The notes under the pieces were generated by a model. The model saw only the letters and a program-made list of their open reading frames with translations. It did no database searches and was not told the DNA's origin. From an uncultured Planctomycetaceae bacterium (lineage in GTDB: Bacteria > Planctomycetota > Planctomycetia > Planctomycetales > Planctomycetaceae), in the NCBI GenBank assembly GCA_903921605.1, contig CAIXQV010000488.1, positions 1-20,440 on the forward strand: a stretch of DNA of 20,440 bases, given 5' to 3'. This document shows positions 1 through 8,467 of this stretch, piece after piece. The position numbers and the translations under genes are program-made. Numbering within the stretch: position 1 is the stretch's first letter; each line of letters opens with the position of its first letter.

Positions 1-202
1 GTAGCCGGACTTGTGAGACTTCGGTCTGCTGTTTCGTGATCACAAAGTTTCTGAAGATGGCCTCACGCGAAGGCGCGGAGACGCGAAGAAGACAAAAAAC
101 GTGCTGTTCTCTTCGCGGCTTCGCGCCTTCGCGTGATAATTTCACTTCTGAATACGAAGTTTGCGCCGGGCGGGCTTTCTGAAGTCTCACGACTTCAGCT
201 AC
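1..202. repeat. Nested inverted repeats: diverged 24-bp pair (family F) flanking a long hairpin
   Basis: Positions 1-24, read in reverse complement, match positions 179-202 at 19 of 24 bases (shared core GAAGTCTCAC and end GCTAC). The copy at 179-202 is itself a small hairpin, GAAGTC-TCAC-GACTTC. This inverted pair encloses the longer hairpin at 63-136. There is no convincing gene in this stretch; the reading frame entering from 161 on the plus strand is the antisense shadow of the SGNH gene. The arrangement lies directly downstream of that minus-strand gene. Confidence 0.65.
63..136. repeat. Long GC-rich hairpin with 30-nt arms
   Basis: Left arm 63-92 and right arm 107-136 pair at about 26 of 30 positions around a 14-nt A-rich loop. 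Both arms are built from the words CGCGAAG and GGCGCG. It lies about 90 bp beyond the stop codon of the minus-strand SGNH gene and could act as a transcript-end structure. There is no clear U-tract, so it is not called a terminator. Confidence 0.7.
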
Positions 203-226
203 CGATCAGTCACGCTTTGGAGAGCA

Positions 227-2086
227 CTATTTGGCCGTCTTCAAGACCACCGTGCGCCACTGTGGCTGCTGGAGTTCGTGAATCTGCTTTTCGAGGTCCT
301 GAATGAACGGATCAAACTTCGCGATATCCGCCGCATTGTTTCCCTGTTCGTGCTTTCGGAAGCCAAACAGATACGTAATGTTCTGTGGTCGCCAGCGATG
401 GAAGTACAGTTCATTCTTCTTCAGCAGCAACTTCCGTATCGCTTCGTACTGAGGACTCACCTCAGTTGCAAAAGATCGGCCCTGCTTGAACTGGCTGTCT
501 TTGGCAGCAAAGAACGAACGCTGACGGAGTTCCTGCGATTCTTCGCCGTGTGAGATCACTCCGCCGCTCAGAGAAACCTCTTTCGCACTACCAGCTCCCG
601 CACTGATGACCAGAGGAAGGGAAGACAGCAACTTTTCCTGCACCTCAAAACTGACCATGGTGCTGTCGTCAGGATTCCATTTGATGTTGCGGATTTCTGC
701 ATCCGTGCTGGTCACTGTTTTGGCCGAGCCATCTACTTCGACGACTGGCAGGTTCGCCGGAATGTTCAACAGGCGATCTCGAAAGGCCAGCGATGCACAC
801 GCATAACCGTAGTCGGTGAAATGCATGCCGTTTTCAGCCAATGAATGGTAAATCGAAGCCGTCAGTGAATCCGACGATGCTGGCTTGGATTCCTGTTCCG
901 GTGGCAGCTTGTAGCAGGAGTTGATCGCGTAATCGATATCTCGCAATTGCTTCGTGAAGCCGCTGAACACATCAACAAACAACAGGCCGCGAGATTGAGC
1001 GACACTGCCGGTTGTTTCGGAGTAAACCTTGATTCTTGAGTTGAATCGCGATGGCGACGGAACGGGAGGCGTTGCTGGCAATAGTTCATGAGGTGATACC
1101 AGAACGCAGGCAATTCCGGAGGCTGTCAGTTCATCCAACAGTCGTCCGAGCTGATCCGAATACTGCTCCGGAGTCAGACCCGCCGTCAGAGCTTCGTTCT
1201 GACCATAGCAAATTAAAGCCACAGTCGGCTCTTCCGCGCGGATATGTTCGACCATGCGGAGATAACCCACTTCCGGCCGATCAAAGATGCCTCGTGAGTC
1301 CGCATAAGTTGTATCGGCGCTCCAGCCGAGATTTCGAAATGTCACATGCTTGTCCCCAAGCGTGCAAGCCAATGTCGCTTCAAGATGTTCTGACAACTGA
1401 GCCCGCTCAAAGAATGTCGCCCCTACGAAGACAACTCGGTCGCCATCCTCAAATTGAAACGGAGCAGTTCGTGCTTTCGCTGGGATCACAGGAGCGGCAA
1501 ACGCCGTCGGCATTGAAACTTTGAATCGATTGCCGGGTTCATCCGTGACAGTTTTCACTTCCGGCCAATCCCGATCGTTGAAATCGGTCTGTTGCCAGCC
1601 AACCGGTGGCATCGCAGGAGCTTTCTTCCAGCCTCCGCCGATGTTTCGCACATCGTTGCCCTTGCGAGCACTCAGTGACAGACCAAAGACAGCAACCTTA
1701 TCTTCCGAATTGACTTCGACAGCAATCAGGTTGCGTCCCTGTCGCAGCAATGACTTGACGTTGTAGCCTGCAGCTTCAACATTTCCGTCTGCCTGTTTCA
1801 GAGCGACGTTCTTCAGAATGCGTTGCCCGTTGACATAGAGCGAACAATGATCATCGGTCACGATCGTCAGTTCAGCGGCCTCAGAATCCGCAGCAGAAGG
1901 ATCAATCGCCCAACGAAACTGTCCGCTCGCCGTTCCTTCTGGCACCTCAGCCTTAAACCACTGCAGAGCCGTCGCATCCTGTGCAAACGCCGAAGTAACT
2001 CCCGCTGGCAGAAGGACGAAGACTGCAATCAGTAGCCATTGAGCAACAGAGCGGCAGGCAGATCCAAAAGAGGTTTCAGGAACCAT
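227..2086 (-). CDS. Secreted SGNH/GDSL-like protein lacking the canonical catalytic Ser and Asp
   Basis: A 619-residue exported protein. The ATG at 2086 is chosen because GGAG lies 9 nt upstream; an in-frame TTG at 2110 has no such site. A signal peptide ends near residue 35 (AFA|QD). Residues about 45-200 look like a beta-sandwich carbohydrate-binding-type domain (LYVNGQRIL, DFNDRDWPEV). From about residue 214 there is an SGNH-type fold: block I reads FVGATFFER, so the GDS serine is Thr224; block II is NLGWSADT; block III is CYGQNEA with the Asn kept; block V is NGMHFTDYG with His422 kept but the usual Asp replaced by Asn. The C-terminal 180 residues are unassigned. The family normally cleaves esters, such as acyl groups on polysaccharides, but the substitutions make that activity doubtful. 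The SGNH fold is confident, the activity is not. Confidence 0.85.
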   Translation of the reverse strand: MVPETSFGSACRSVAQWLLIAVFVLLPAGVTSAFAQDATALQWFKAEVPEGTASGQFRWAIDPSAADSEAAELTIVTDDHCSLYVNGQRILKNVALKQADGNVEAAGYNVKSLLRQGRNLIAVEVNSEDKVAVFGLSLSARKGNDVRNIGGGWKKAPAMPPVGWQQTDFNDRDWPEVKTVTDEPGNRFKVSMPTAFAAPVIPAKARTAPFQFEDGDRVVFVGATFFERAQLSEHLEATLACTLGDKHVTFRNLGWSADTTYADSRGIFDRPEVGYLRMVEHIRAEEPTVALICYGQNEALTAGLTPEQYSDQLGRLLDELTASGIACVLVSPHELLPATPPVPSPSRFNSRIKVYSETTGSVAQSRGLLFVDVFSGFTKQLRDIDYAINSCYKLPPEQESKPASSDSLTASIYHSLAENGMHFTDYGYACASLAFRDRLLNIPANLPVVEVDGSAKTVTSTDAEIRNIKWNPDDSTMVSFEVQEKLLSSLPLVISAGAGSAKEVSLSGGVISHGEESQELRQRSFFAAKDSQFKQGRSFATEVSPQYEAIRKLLLKKNELYFHRWRPQNITYLFGFRKHEQGNNAADIAKFDPFIQDLEKQIHELQQPQWRTVVLKTAK

Positions 2087-2181
2087 CGATAAAAACTCCG
2101 AGGACAACAAAAGCGTGAGAGCGTGGGCGTGGAATTTGGGGCAAACAGTTCAGAAAAGAATGATACCCGTTTTAAGGCGTA

Positions 2182-2195
2182 ACGGCGCGAGCCGT
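2182..2195. repeat. Small hairpin with GNRA-type loop
   Basis: ACGGC-GCGA-GCCGT forms a perfect 5-bp stem closed by a GCGA tetraloop. It sits in the 289-bp divergent gap between the SGNH gene and the membrane-protein gene at 2376. Only one copy is seen in this window. No convincing promoter could be assigned to either flanking gene within this gap. Confidence 0.5.
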
Positions 2196-2375
2196 CCAGT
2201 GAGTGCCGAAACCAAGAGTTTGTAATGCCCCAAATGCCCAAAATCAACTTCCAGCGTCCAGCCAGTCGATCGGCAATTTGAAAGGAGTCCTTGTATCATT
2301 GCCATTGACGCTTCAATTGTGGCGTTGCAGAATGGCGTTCGCTTGTTTTTTCAGCTTTTTCTCTCGGAGACGCTC

Positions 2376-3296
2376 ATGCGTGCCGCTAATTCCGCGAACC
2401 ATGTTGCGTCCTCGACACCACATCTCGGCATCACATTACATGACAGAGTCATCGCGGCGCTGATGGCCGCCTCTGTTTCGGCCATTGGGACATTGGCCAT
2501 TATGGTGGCCGCATGGTTCGCAAATGCACTGCCGCTCTCAGACCGATTACCGCCGGAGCCGGGTGTTTCTCCTGTTCGGCAGCCTCTCGAAGACCTTCCA
2601 TTGAATGTTATCGACATAACATCACCAGAGGAGTCATCAGACGATTCCTCAGCGCAGAACGAGCAGCCCAATGTGACGGTGCTTGATGCTGATCAGGTGG
2701 TCGATGAAAATCTAAACGCTGCCGCGCTACAGCCTCCTGTCGAACCCGCGATCGAAAACGCAACACTCCCTGGCATCGCTGAAGGGACTGGTCGAAATCC
2801 GATGGGTCTCGGGCGTCAAATGGGGGGAAAGTCTTCTTCCAAAGGAAATGAGCGACGCTGGTTTCTGGACTACCAAAATGTCCGGTCCTTAGAACAATAC
2901 AAACATTGGCTGGACGCTGCTGGAATCCAGCCAGGAGCAGTCCTTGCGACAGAGAAACGCCTTGTTTATCTCACACAGCTGAACTCACCAAAGCCGGAAT
3001 CCACTTCACGCGAATCTAAAGACGCAGGGTCAGAGAAGCGACTGTTCTTCTCGTGGCAAGATGGTTCAAACGACTTCCAGCAGTTCGACCGTGAGCTGTT
3101 TTCTCAAGCCGGCGTCGACATTACTGAAGCGACTGTGATGCACTTCGTTTCACTTGAAACAGAAGCTCGCCTTGAGCAACTCGAACTTGAGTATGCGGCT
3201 GGCACAGAGATCTCGCGTATTCGCAGAACATATTTTGAACTGCGTGAAGTAGACGGGCGAATCGATTTTGTCGTAACCCGGCAAACGCTACGCTGA
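2376..3296 (+). CDS. Single-pass membrane protein of unknown function, TonB-like topology
   Basis: A 306-residue protein whose family is not recognised. The ATG at 2376 is chosen because CGGAGA ends 5 nt upstream; an in-frame GTG at 2319 has no ribosome-binding site. A short basic N-terminus is followed by one hydrophobic helix at about residues 22-45. Next comes a proline- and acid-rich linker to about residue 135, then a short Gly/Ser-rich stretch. The compact C-terminal domain, from about residue 160 (RRWFLDYQNV) to the end (IDFVVTRQTLR), has mixed alpha/beta character. This layout (anchor, Pro-rich spacer, extracytoplasmic domain) resembles TonB/TolA-type proteins only in topology; no sequence motif of either family is seen. 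The gene points away from the SGNH gene and is followed, 124 bp on, by the FG-GAP gene. Confidence 0.8.
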   Translation: MRAANSANHVASSTPHLGITLHDRVIAALMAASVSAIGTLAIMVAAWFANALPLSDRLPPEPGVSPVRQPLEDLPLNVIDITSPEESSDDSSAQNEQPNVTVLDADQVVDENLNAAALQPPVEPAIENATLPGIAEGTGRNPMGLGRQMGGKSSSKGNERRWFLDYQNVRSLEQYKHWLDAAGIQPGAVLATEKRLVYLTQLNSPKPESTSRESKDAGSEKRLFFSWQDGSNDFQQFDRELFSQAGVDITEATVMHFVSLETEARLEQLELEYAAGTEISRIRRTYFELREVDGRIDFVVTRQTLR

Positions 3297-3420
3297 CCGC
3301 ATTCTTGAAATGCGTCGCGCGGTCGCAGCGCTGCATCCCACCACGTTCTTGAAGTCCACACTTGCGAAACACTGTGCTGAACGGTGAAGAGGCATCCGGT
3401 GGATCTATGGAGTTCTTCTC

Positions 3421-4593
3421 ATGCTTCGCCGTCTCCTGACGACCCCAACTGCAATTTTGCTTTCCTCTGCAACGGCATTGGCTGGTGACTTCCCCACGTT
3501 CACTGAGAAAGTCATCGACCCCAATGTTGGCAAAGTCTGCTATGCGGTGACGATCGCGGATGTGGATGGTGATAAAGATCAGGACATCGTGGCTCTGACG
3601 GAAAATCGAGTCGTCTGGTACGAACAGCCGTCATGGAAAGCTCATGTTATTCTGCAGGACCAGACTCCGCTCGATAACGTGTGCATTGCTCCTCACGATA
3701 TCGATGGCGATGGCCAGGTGGATTTTGCAATCGGTGCTGGATGGACGAAGACGGGAACTCTGCACTGGATCCGTCGAACTGCAGATCCGAATGCACTCTG
3801 GCAGGTCGCTGCCATCGGCGAAGAAACCAACGTCCATCGCATGCGCTGGGCCGATGTGCTTGGCACCGGAAAACCTCAACTGGTGATTTCACCGCTCAAT
3901 GCCAGCGTTGGTAACGGTGTGCGATTGCTGGCTTATGAGATCCCTGCAAATCCCGCCGTTGAACGCTGGCCGGGAACTGTTCTGGATGGCGATCTGAACC
4001 GCATGCACAATCATGTGCACGTGGATTTCGATGGCGACAAAACTATCGACACGATCACAGCCAGTCGAGAAGGCGTGTCGTTGGTCACTCGTTCAGGAAG
4101 TGATTGGAAAGCAGTCCGACTGGGTGAAGGTATCACGGGTAATGCCGATCCAAATCTCAACGGAGCCGGTGAAGTAAAAATCGGTCGCCTTAAGAATGGC
4201 CAACGATTCTTGACATCCGTGGAACCAATGCACGGAGATCATCTGGCCGTCTATCTGGAACCAAAATCTGCGGACGGCAAATGGGAACGCAAAGTCATCG
4301 ATCAGGGCTTTCGCCGAGGTCATGCGTTATGGACAGCCGACTTCGATAACGACGGCTCCGACGACATCGCGTTCGGTCACAGCGATACCCCCGAGAAATT
4401 TGGTGTGAGTGTCTATTCTCCGTCAGCGGATGGCACGGAATGGACTCGCCATATTCTCGATGCCGGCGGAATGGCAACTGAGGACCTGATCGTTGCCGAC
4501 CTCACCGGTGACAACCGCCCTGATATCGTTGCCGGCGGCCGCGGAACTCATAACGTGAAGTTGTATGTGAACCAGGGGCCGGTGGCGAAATGA
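3421..4593 (+). CDS. Secreted FG-GAP/VCBS repeat protein
   Basis: A 390-residue exported protein. The ATG at 3421 has GGAG 8 nt upstream (3409-3412). A signal peptide covers about residues 1-22 (ALAGD). The rest is a series of FG-GAP/VCBS blades carrying calcium-binding loops of the DxDxDGxxD type: DVDGDKDQD (about 47), DIDGDGQVD (about 93), DFDGDKTID (about 202), DFDNDGSDD (about 309) and DLTGDNRPD (about 360). Such repeats fold into a beta-propeller like the integrin alpha head and usually mediate binding outside the cell. No enzyme domain is attached, so a structural or binding role is inferred. It converges on the TlpA-fusion gene, and the junction is filled by two palindromic repeats. 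Confidence 0.9.
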   Translation: MLRRLLTTPTAILLSSATALAGDFPTFTEKVIDPNVGKVCYAVTIADVDGDKDQDIVALTENRVVWYEQPSWKAHVILQDQTPLDNVCIAPHDIDGDGQVDFAIGAGWTKTGTLHWIRRTADPNALWQVAAIGEETNVHRMRWADVLGTGKPQLVISPLNASVGNGVRLLAYEIPANPAVERWPGTVLDGDLNRMHNHVHVDFDGDKTIDTITASREGVSLVTRSGSDWKAVRLGEGITGNADPNLNGAGEVKIGRLKNGQRFLTSVEPMHGDHLAVYLEPKSADGKWERKVIDQGFRRGHALWTADFDNDGSDDIAFGHSDTPEKFGVSVYSPSADGTEWTRHILDAGGMATEDLIVADLTGDNRPDIVAGGRGTHNVKLYVNQGPVAK

Positions 4594-4619
4594 TCCAGTG
4601 CGATGTCAGACTTAAAAAC

Positions 4620-4675
4620 GTAGGTTGGACATTCTTGTCCGACAGGCCAGCGACGGGCAAGAATGCCCATCCTAC
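4620..4675 (+). repeat. 56-bp palindromic repeat, family A, copy 1
   Basis: The ends GTAGGTTGG and CCATCCTAC pair with one mismatch as an outer stem. Inside are two perfect small hairpins, GGACA-TTCT-TGTCC and GGGCA-AGAA-TGCCC, giving a clover-like fold. Copies 2 (8397-8452) and 3 (9612-9667, inverted) have exactly the same length. It lies 27 bp after the FG-GAP stop codon in a convergent junction. Confidence 0.9.
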
Positions 4676-4688
4676 TTCAGAATGCCTA

Positions 4689-4716
4689 AACCGGACGCTA
4701 ACGCGTTCCGGCTGAT
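4689..4716 (+). repeat. 28-bp repeat, family B, copy 1
   Basis: Begins AACCGGACGCTAACGC and ends CCGGCTGAT. Matches copy 2 at 8352-8379, in the opposite orientation, at 26 of 28 bases. CCGGA...TCCGG can pair around an inner ACGC-TAAC-GCGT hairpin. It lies 13 bp after family A copy 1 and 36 bp beyond the stop of the minus-strand TlpA-fusion gene. Confidence 0.8.
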
Positions 4717-4752
4717 GAATGCGGCGCCTGGATCGGACCTGATCCGGGCAAC

Positions 4753-7700
4753 CTAAATTGGATTTTTCGGAGGTGCCACAGGCTTGGCGGGAGCGGCTTC
4801 GGGGGTGGGGCGTTTCCATGTGCCGTCGAGAAGTTGCTGGATGGCAATCTGCATCGATTCGCCGCCACCCTGCTGATAGCCGACATGCACATCTTCGATC
4901 ACGTTGCCTTTTCCCAGAATCACGGTGTGCGGAATACCAGACACTTTAAACTGCTGTCCGATTTCTCCGTTGCGATCCAGAGCGACAATTGGCGACAACT
5001 TGCGTTCAGTCAGGAAGCCTCGAATCTGATCCGATGCTTCCTGCTGATTGACGGCCACGAAGATAACTTTCGACGAATCAAACTCGGAAGTTGCCGCGAT
5101 ATAGTCCGGCAGAGCTGCCACGCACGGACCACACCACGTGGCCCAGAAGTCCAGGACGATGATCTTATCGGCATGGTCTTTCAATCGAAATTTTGAACCA
5201 TCCAGCAGAGACAGCTCAAAGTCATCTGCCACCTGACCAATCATTGCGGCCCCTTCGGAGGTACCGCCGGACTCAGCCGCGATATCCCAGTCCGGTTCCT
5301 GAGCATTCCGTGCGACCCATTGATCAAACGCGGCGATGTTTGTGCGGCTTGCTGGATCCCCAAGGAATAGTTCTCTGATCGTGGCGGCGGGAAAGGCACA
5401 GTCGCCCAGCAGCTTCGAGTGGCCCTTGATCTGACCGTTCTCCAGTCGAGCGGGTGTCATCGTGATGCTGAAACCGTCGGCCAACAGGGCCTGCATGGAA
5501 GACTCATCTTCATCACCCATCACAAAGCCGTTTTCCGAATCCTCTTCGGCCGTTGTTTCAGAAACCACTGGCTCTACTTTGCTGTCGCCACCCGGCGTTG
5601 CGGCATTTGCCTCATTGGAAGTGGTATTGTCTGAGGCTGCTTTTTCAGCTTTCTTTCCCGAATCTTTCTTCGGTGGATCGAGCCAGACAATTGCAGCAAC
5701 TCGCGAACGATCGATACGCAACGTTTCGAGGCGGGATTCAAACTGCACGTCCGCTTCACGAATCGACTTCAATTGTCCTCGCAGCAGGTCTCCGTTGGCC
5801 GCGATCAGTACATTTGTGGGAGGATTGTCGCGGCGAAATCGCGGAACCGTCAGAGTCGCGAGACGAGCTTCTTCCTCAATGAACTGACGAATCGAGGCTC
5901 CCGACATGTTGTCGATTTCGAATTTCGAAATCTCAACGCCGTCACCGTTCGATTGTTGAACCATTCCATTCATGATGACTCGCCCCGTCATCGTGACATT
6001 CGCATTGAAGGCTAGCCCCTTTGAACCAGCCCCATCGGGATTCAGCTTGATAGTCTTGACTTGTTTGCCGTCAATCGAAACCAGCAGATTGCCATCGCGA
6101 GCGACGAGTTGCACGTCCACCTCACCGCTGGCTGCGCGAATGATCTCTTCGGCATTCTGTCCGCCGAAGCCTCGAAAAAACATCTGGTTCTGAGGCGGCA
6201 GTCGATCAAGAACCTGAAGATTGGTCTGCATCAGAGAGAAAGAAACATGTGTTGAAGTTTCATCTTTGCGAGTTCCAGAACCAAACAATGAAACCGTCAT
6301 ATTGGCGTAGGATTGTACCGGCCATTTCATATGAAAGCGGACCGTGTCGCCCGTCAAAATCGACGGATGAGAAGCCGACGCGTTGCCACGCAGAACGATG
6401 GACTCCACCATCCCGGGCTTTTCATGATCCGCCACAGCTGGCCGGTCTGTCACTGGTGGCTTGTCTGACGAAGCGGGCTTTTCCGTTGAAGCAGCCTCAA
6501 CCGGCTTCCCGGATTTCTCATGATCCGCCACGGCTTTCTTCGGCGCCTTCATCGAAGCCACACCTCGCCAGCCTTCGGCACCGAATCCTCTCTGATGAAT
6601 TCTCCCGGTGCCAGAAAGTTCGACCGCCTTGATGTGTTCTCGAGCAAACGACTTCACGTCACTAAATGGCAGTGCGAGTTGAACCTGATCCTCGGTGCAA
6701 CCCTCAACACGGCACGGCAGTACGTCATTGTTTTTCAGATAGATGACGTCCGGAAAGCTGGCCAGCATTTCGGGATTCTCTGAAAAGTGCTTCATGCCCT
6801 CGGCTCGCACAAATCTTGCATCGCCGCCATTTTTCAGCGTCGAAGCGTTCAGGCCACCCAGCGGCTTCCATTGGATCGGTGTGTCAGCCTCGCCATCAAC
6901 GACGAGACTTCCCTGCAGCGAACCACCCGCATGAAACAGCCGATCTGACTGAGCAGACTCCTTCTGGCCCGGAGTTAGCCCCAGTCGCAGAACATTGTTG
7001 AGATCACAGCTTAACGGCGACTCGGAATACGCCGGTCGCAACATGGCACGACCATCCGCAATCGAAACCAACGTGCCCGATACAAAGCCACCGTCAGCCC
7101 AGGCTAGATGAGTTGCACCACGGGCTGCGATCGGAGCATTTTCATCAACAGCAAGGACCAGTGAAGCAACCTGATCAACAGGCAGTGGCAGTTCAGCGCC
7201 TTCTTTCATGATGACCAGACTGGACGTCTCTGCTGAAAAGCTTTTGATCGCACCGAAGTGCACCGTGCCGTCGGCCATCTGGACTCGATTCTCTTTGCCA
7301 GCTGCAAAGCGAGGTTCGCTGCCATCCCAGTTGCTGACTCGCAATCGGCGCAGGCTTAAATCCCACTCTCCATTGCGCAGCAGAATTCCCTCGGCACCAC
7401 CACGAAGTCCGGTGATGGCGACCTCTCCCAGTTTCTGACCAGCCGGGTTGTAAACCTGCATTTTCTTTTTGGTGTAATCGACAAAGACGTGGACGTGCAG
7501 GAAGTGGTCTTTTTCCGAGATCTGCTGCAACGAGGCAAACTTATTTCCGTTGGCCGCCACCAGCACATCCACCCATGATTCAAGACGCAACCCGGCTTTG
7601 GCATCGCGTCCAATTGCCAAAGCAAACGACAGTGTCTTTTTCGAATGCAGCTCAACTTCGAGTTCGAATTTCTGAGGCAGCTTTTGAGGCAGAAACAGGG

Positions 7701-8301
7701 CCGCATCCGCGCGAGTGGTCATGATGCCGCCTTCCGGGTCTTCTGACCAGGACGTTGGCTTCTCCGGGTCTTTTTTGGCGACCGGTTTTTCGGCTGCACC
7801 GGGCACAAAAAAACGCACGGCCCCCACGACTCGGCCATTCTCTTCTGTCTCACGTCGGAACGCAGGCTGCCATCCATCAAGTCCGCGAGGACCAGAATAG
7901 ATCACGCCGCCTGAACCGCCAGCACCCTGCAGACTGACCAGTTGGCTCCGAGGAATCTCGAAGGTCCCAAATCGTGAGCTCTCAAAAGTCAGCGACGTTT
8001 CATTCGCCGACTTCAGTGTACCAAACAGCAGATCACCGTTTCGCGTGAGAATCCTAAAGCCTGCAGGCGGAGTTACGGGTTCGGGAACAGCCGGGTACTT
8101 CAGTAGCGACAAATGTTCAACGGCAATCTGCAGTGGTTCATTGAATAATGGCGATTCCCATACAAGGACTTTGTCGTCCGCTCGCAAGAGCTTTCCATTC
8201 AAGCTGTCGCCGTTACTCCAGACCAAAGTGGAATCGTCTGCGGAACAACAAACGCTGCAGAGAATCAGAATGGCAGTGACTGGCAGAATGGCTTTGATCA
8301 T
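4753..8301 (-). CDS. Giant exported protein: beta-repeat modules, two LamG-like domains and a C-terminal TlpA-type thioredoxin
   Basis: ATG at 8301 (1182 residues) is preferred; an in-frame GTG at 8310 is possible, and neither has a strong ribosome-binding site. A signal peptide ends near CCSA|DD. Numbering from the GTG: a module of about 45 residues built on NGDxLxGxL...LxFES...VxxL recurs at about 29-72, 87-128, 343-387, 402-446, 523-566, 834-877 and 941-983, with a partial one near 460-495. LamG/concanavalin-like beta domains lie at about 138-330 and 635-805. A Lys/Pro linker (about 590-633) carries a duplicated AVADHEK motif. Residues about 1021-1150 form a TlpA/redoxin domain with WCGPC at 1059-1063 (DNA 5122-5136) and a cis-Pro loop GIPHT. 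Known TlpA domains reduce or exchange disulfides outside the cytoplasm; the target here is unknown. It is the last gene of a probable three-gene unit. Confidence 0.88.
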   Translation of the reverse strand: MIKAILPVTAILILCSVCCSADDSTLVWSNGDSLNGKLLRADDKVLVWESPLFNEPLQIAVEHLSLLKYPAVPEPVTPPAGFRILTRNGDLLFGTLKSANETSLTFESSRFGTFEIPRSQLVSLQGAGGSGGVIYSGPRGLDGWQPAFRRETEENGRVVGAVRFFVPGAAEKPVAKKDPEKPTSWSEDPEGGIMTTRADAALFLPQKLPQKFELEVELHSKKTLSFALAIGRDAKAGLRLESWVDVLVAANGNKFASLQQISEKDHFLHVHVFVDYTKKKMQVYNPAGQKLGEVAITGLRGGAEGILLRNGEWDLSLRRLRVSNWDGSEPRFAAGKENRVQMADGTVHFGAIKSFSAETSSLVIMKEGAELPLPVDQVASLVLAVDENAPIAARGATHLAWADGGFVSGTLVSIADGRAMLRPAYSESPLSCDLNNVLRLGLTPGQKESAQSDRLFHAGGSLQGSLVVDGEADTPIQWKPLGGLNASTLKNGGDARFVRAEGMKHFSENPEMLASFPDVIYLKNNDVLPCRVEGCTEDQVQLALPFSDVKSFAREHIKAVELSGTGRIHQRGFGAEGWRGVASMKAPKKAVADHEKSGKPVEAASTEKPASSDKPPVTDRPAVADHEKPGMVESIVLRGNASASHPSILTGDTVRFHMKWPVQSYANMTVSLFGSGTRKDETSTHVSFSLMQTNLQVLDRLPPQNQMFFRGFGGQNAEEIIRAASGEVDVQLVARDGNLLVSIDGKQVKTIKLNPDGAGSKGLAFNANVTMTGRVIMNGMVQQSNGDGVEISKFEIDNMSGASIRQFIEEEARLATLTVPRFRRDNPPTNVLIAANGDLLRGQLKSIREADVQFESRLETLRIDRSRVAAIVWLDPPKKDSGKKAEKAASDNTTSNEANAATPGGDSKVEPVVSETTAEEDSENGFVMGDEDESSMQALLADGFSITMTPARLENGQIKGHSKLLGDCAFPAATIRELFLGDPASRTNIAAFDQWVARNAQEPDWDIAAESGGTSEGAAMIGQVADDFELSLLDGSKFRLKDHADKIIVLDFWATWCGPCVAALPDYIAATSEFDSSKVIFVAVNQQEASDQIRGFLTERKLSPIVALDRNGEIGQQFKVSGIPHTVILGKGNVIEDVHVGYQQGGGESMQIAIQQLLDGTWKRPTPEAAPAKPVAPPKNPI

Positions 8302-8351
8302 GAAGTTCACTTAAGAGAAGAGTCACTGCTTCAGGTTCTTGATTTTGCTCG

Positions 8352-8379
8352 ATCAGCCGGCATGCGTTAGCGTCCGGTT
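8352..8379 (-). repeat. 28-bp repeat, family B, copy 2
   Basis: Reverse complement begins AACCGGACGCTAACGC and ends CCGGCTGAT; 26 of 28 bases match copy 1 at 4689-4716. It is in the opposite orientation, so the two B copies face each other across the TlpA-fusion gene. Confidence 0.8.
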
Positions 8380-8396
8380 GATTCTGTCTCTAATTC

Positions 8397-8452
8397 GTAT
8401 GTTGGACATTCTTGTCCGACTGTGCCCCGAGGGACAGGCATGCCCATCCTAC
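8397..8452 (+). repeat. 56-bp palindromic repeat, family A, copy 2
   Basis: Same length and same first inner hairpin (TTGGACATTCTTGTCCGAC) as copy 1. The second inner hairpin has diverged (GGGACAGGCATGCCC). The outer end reads GTATG instead of GTAGG. It lies 15 bp before the stop codon of the squalene-cyclase-repeat gene, seen on the minus strand as just downstream of that gene. Confidence 0.88.
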
Positions 8453-8467
8453 GCGAACCGCAAATTG

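Noticed and set aside
161..553. 130-codon open frame on the plus strand
   Set aside because: Antisense to the C-terminal part of the SGNH gene; no ribosome-binding site and no recognisable protein.
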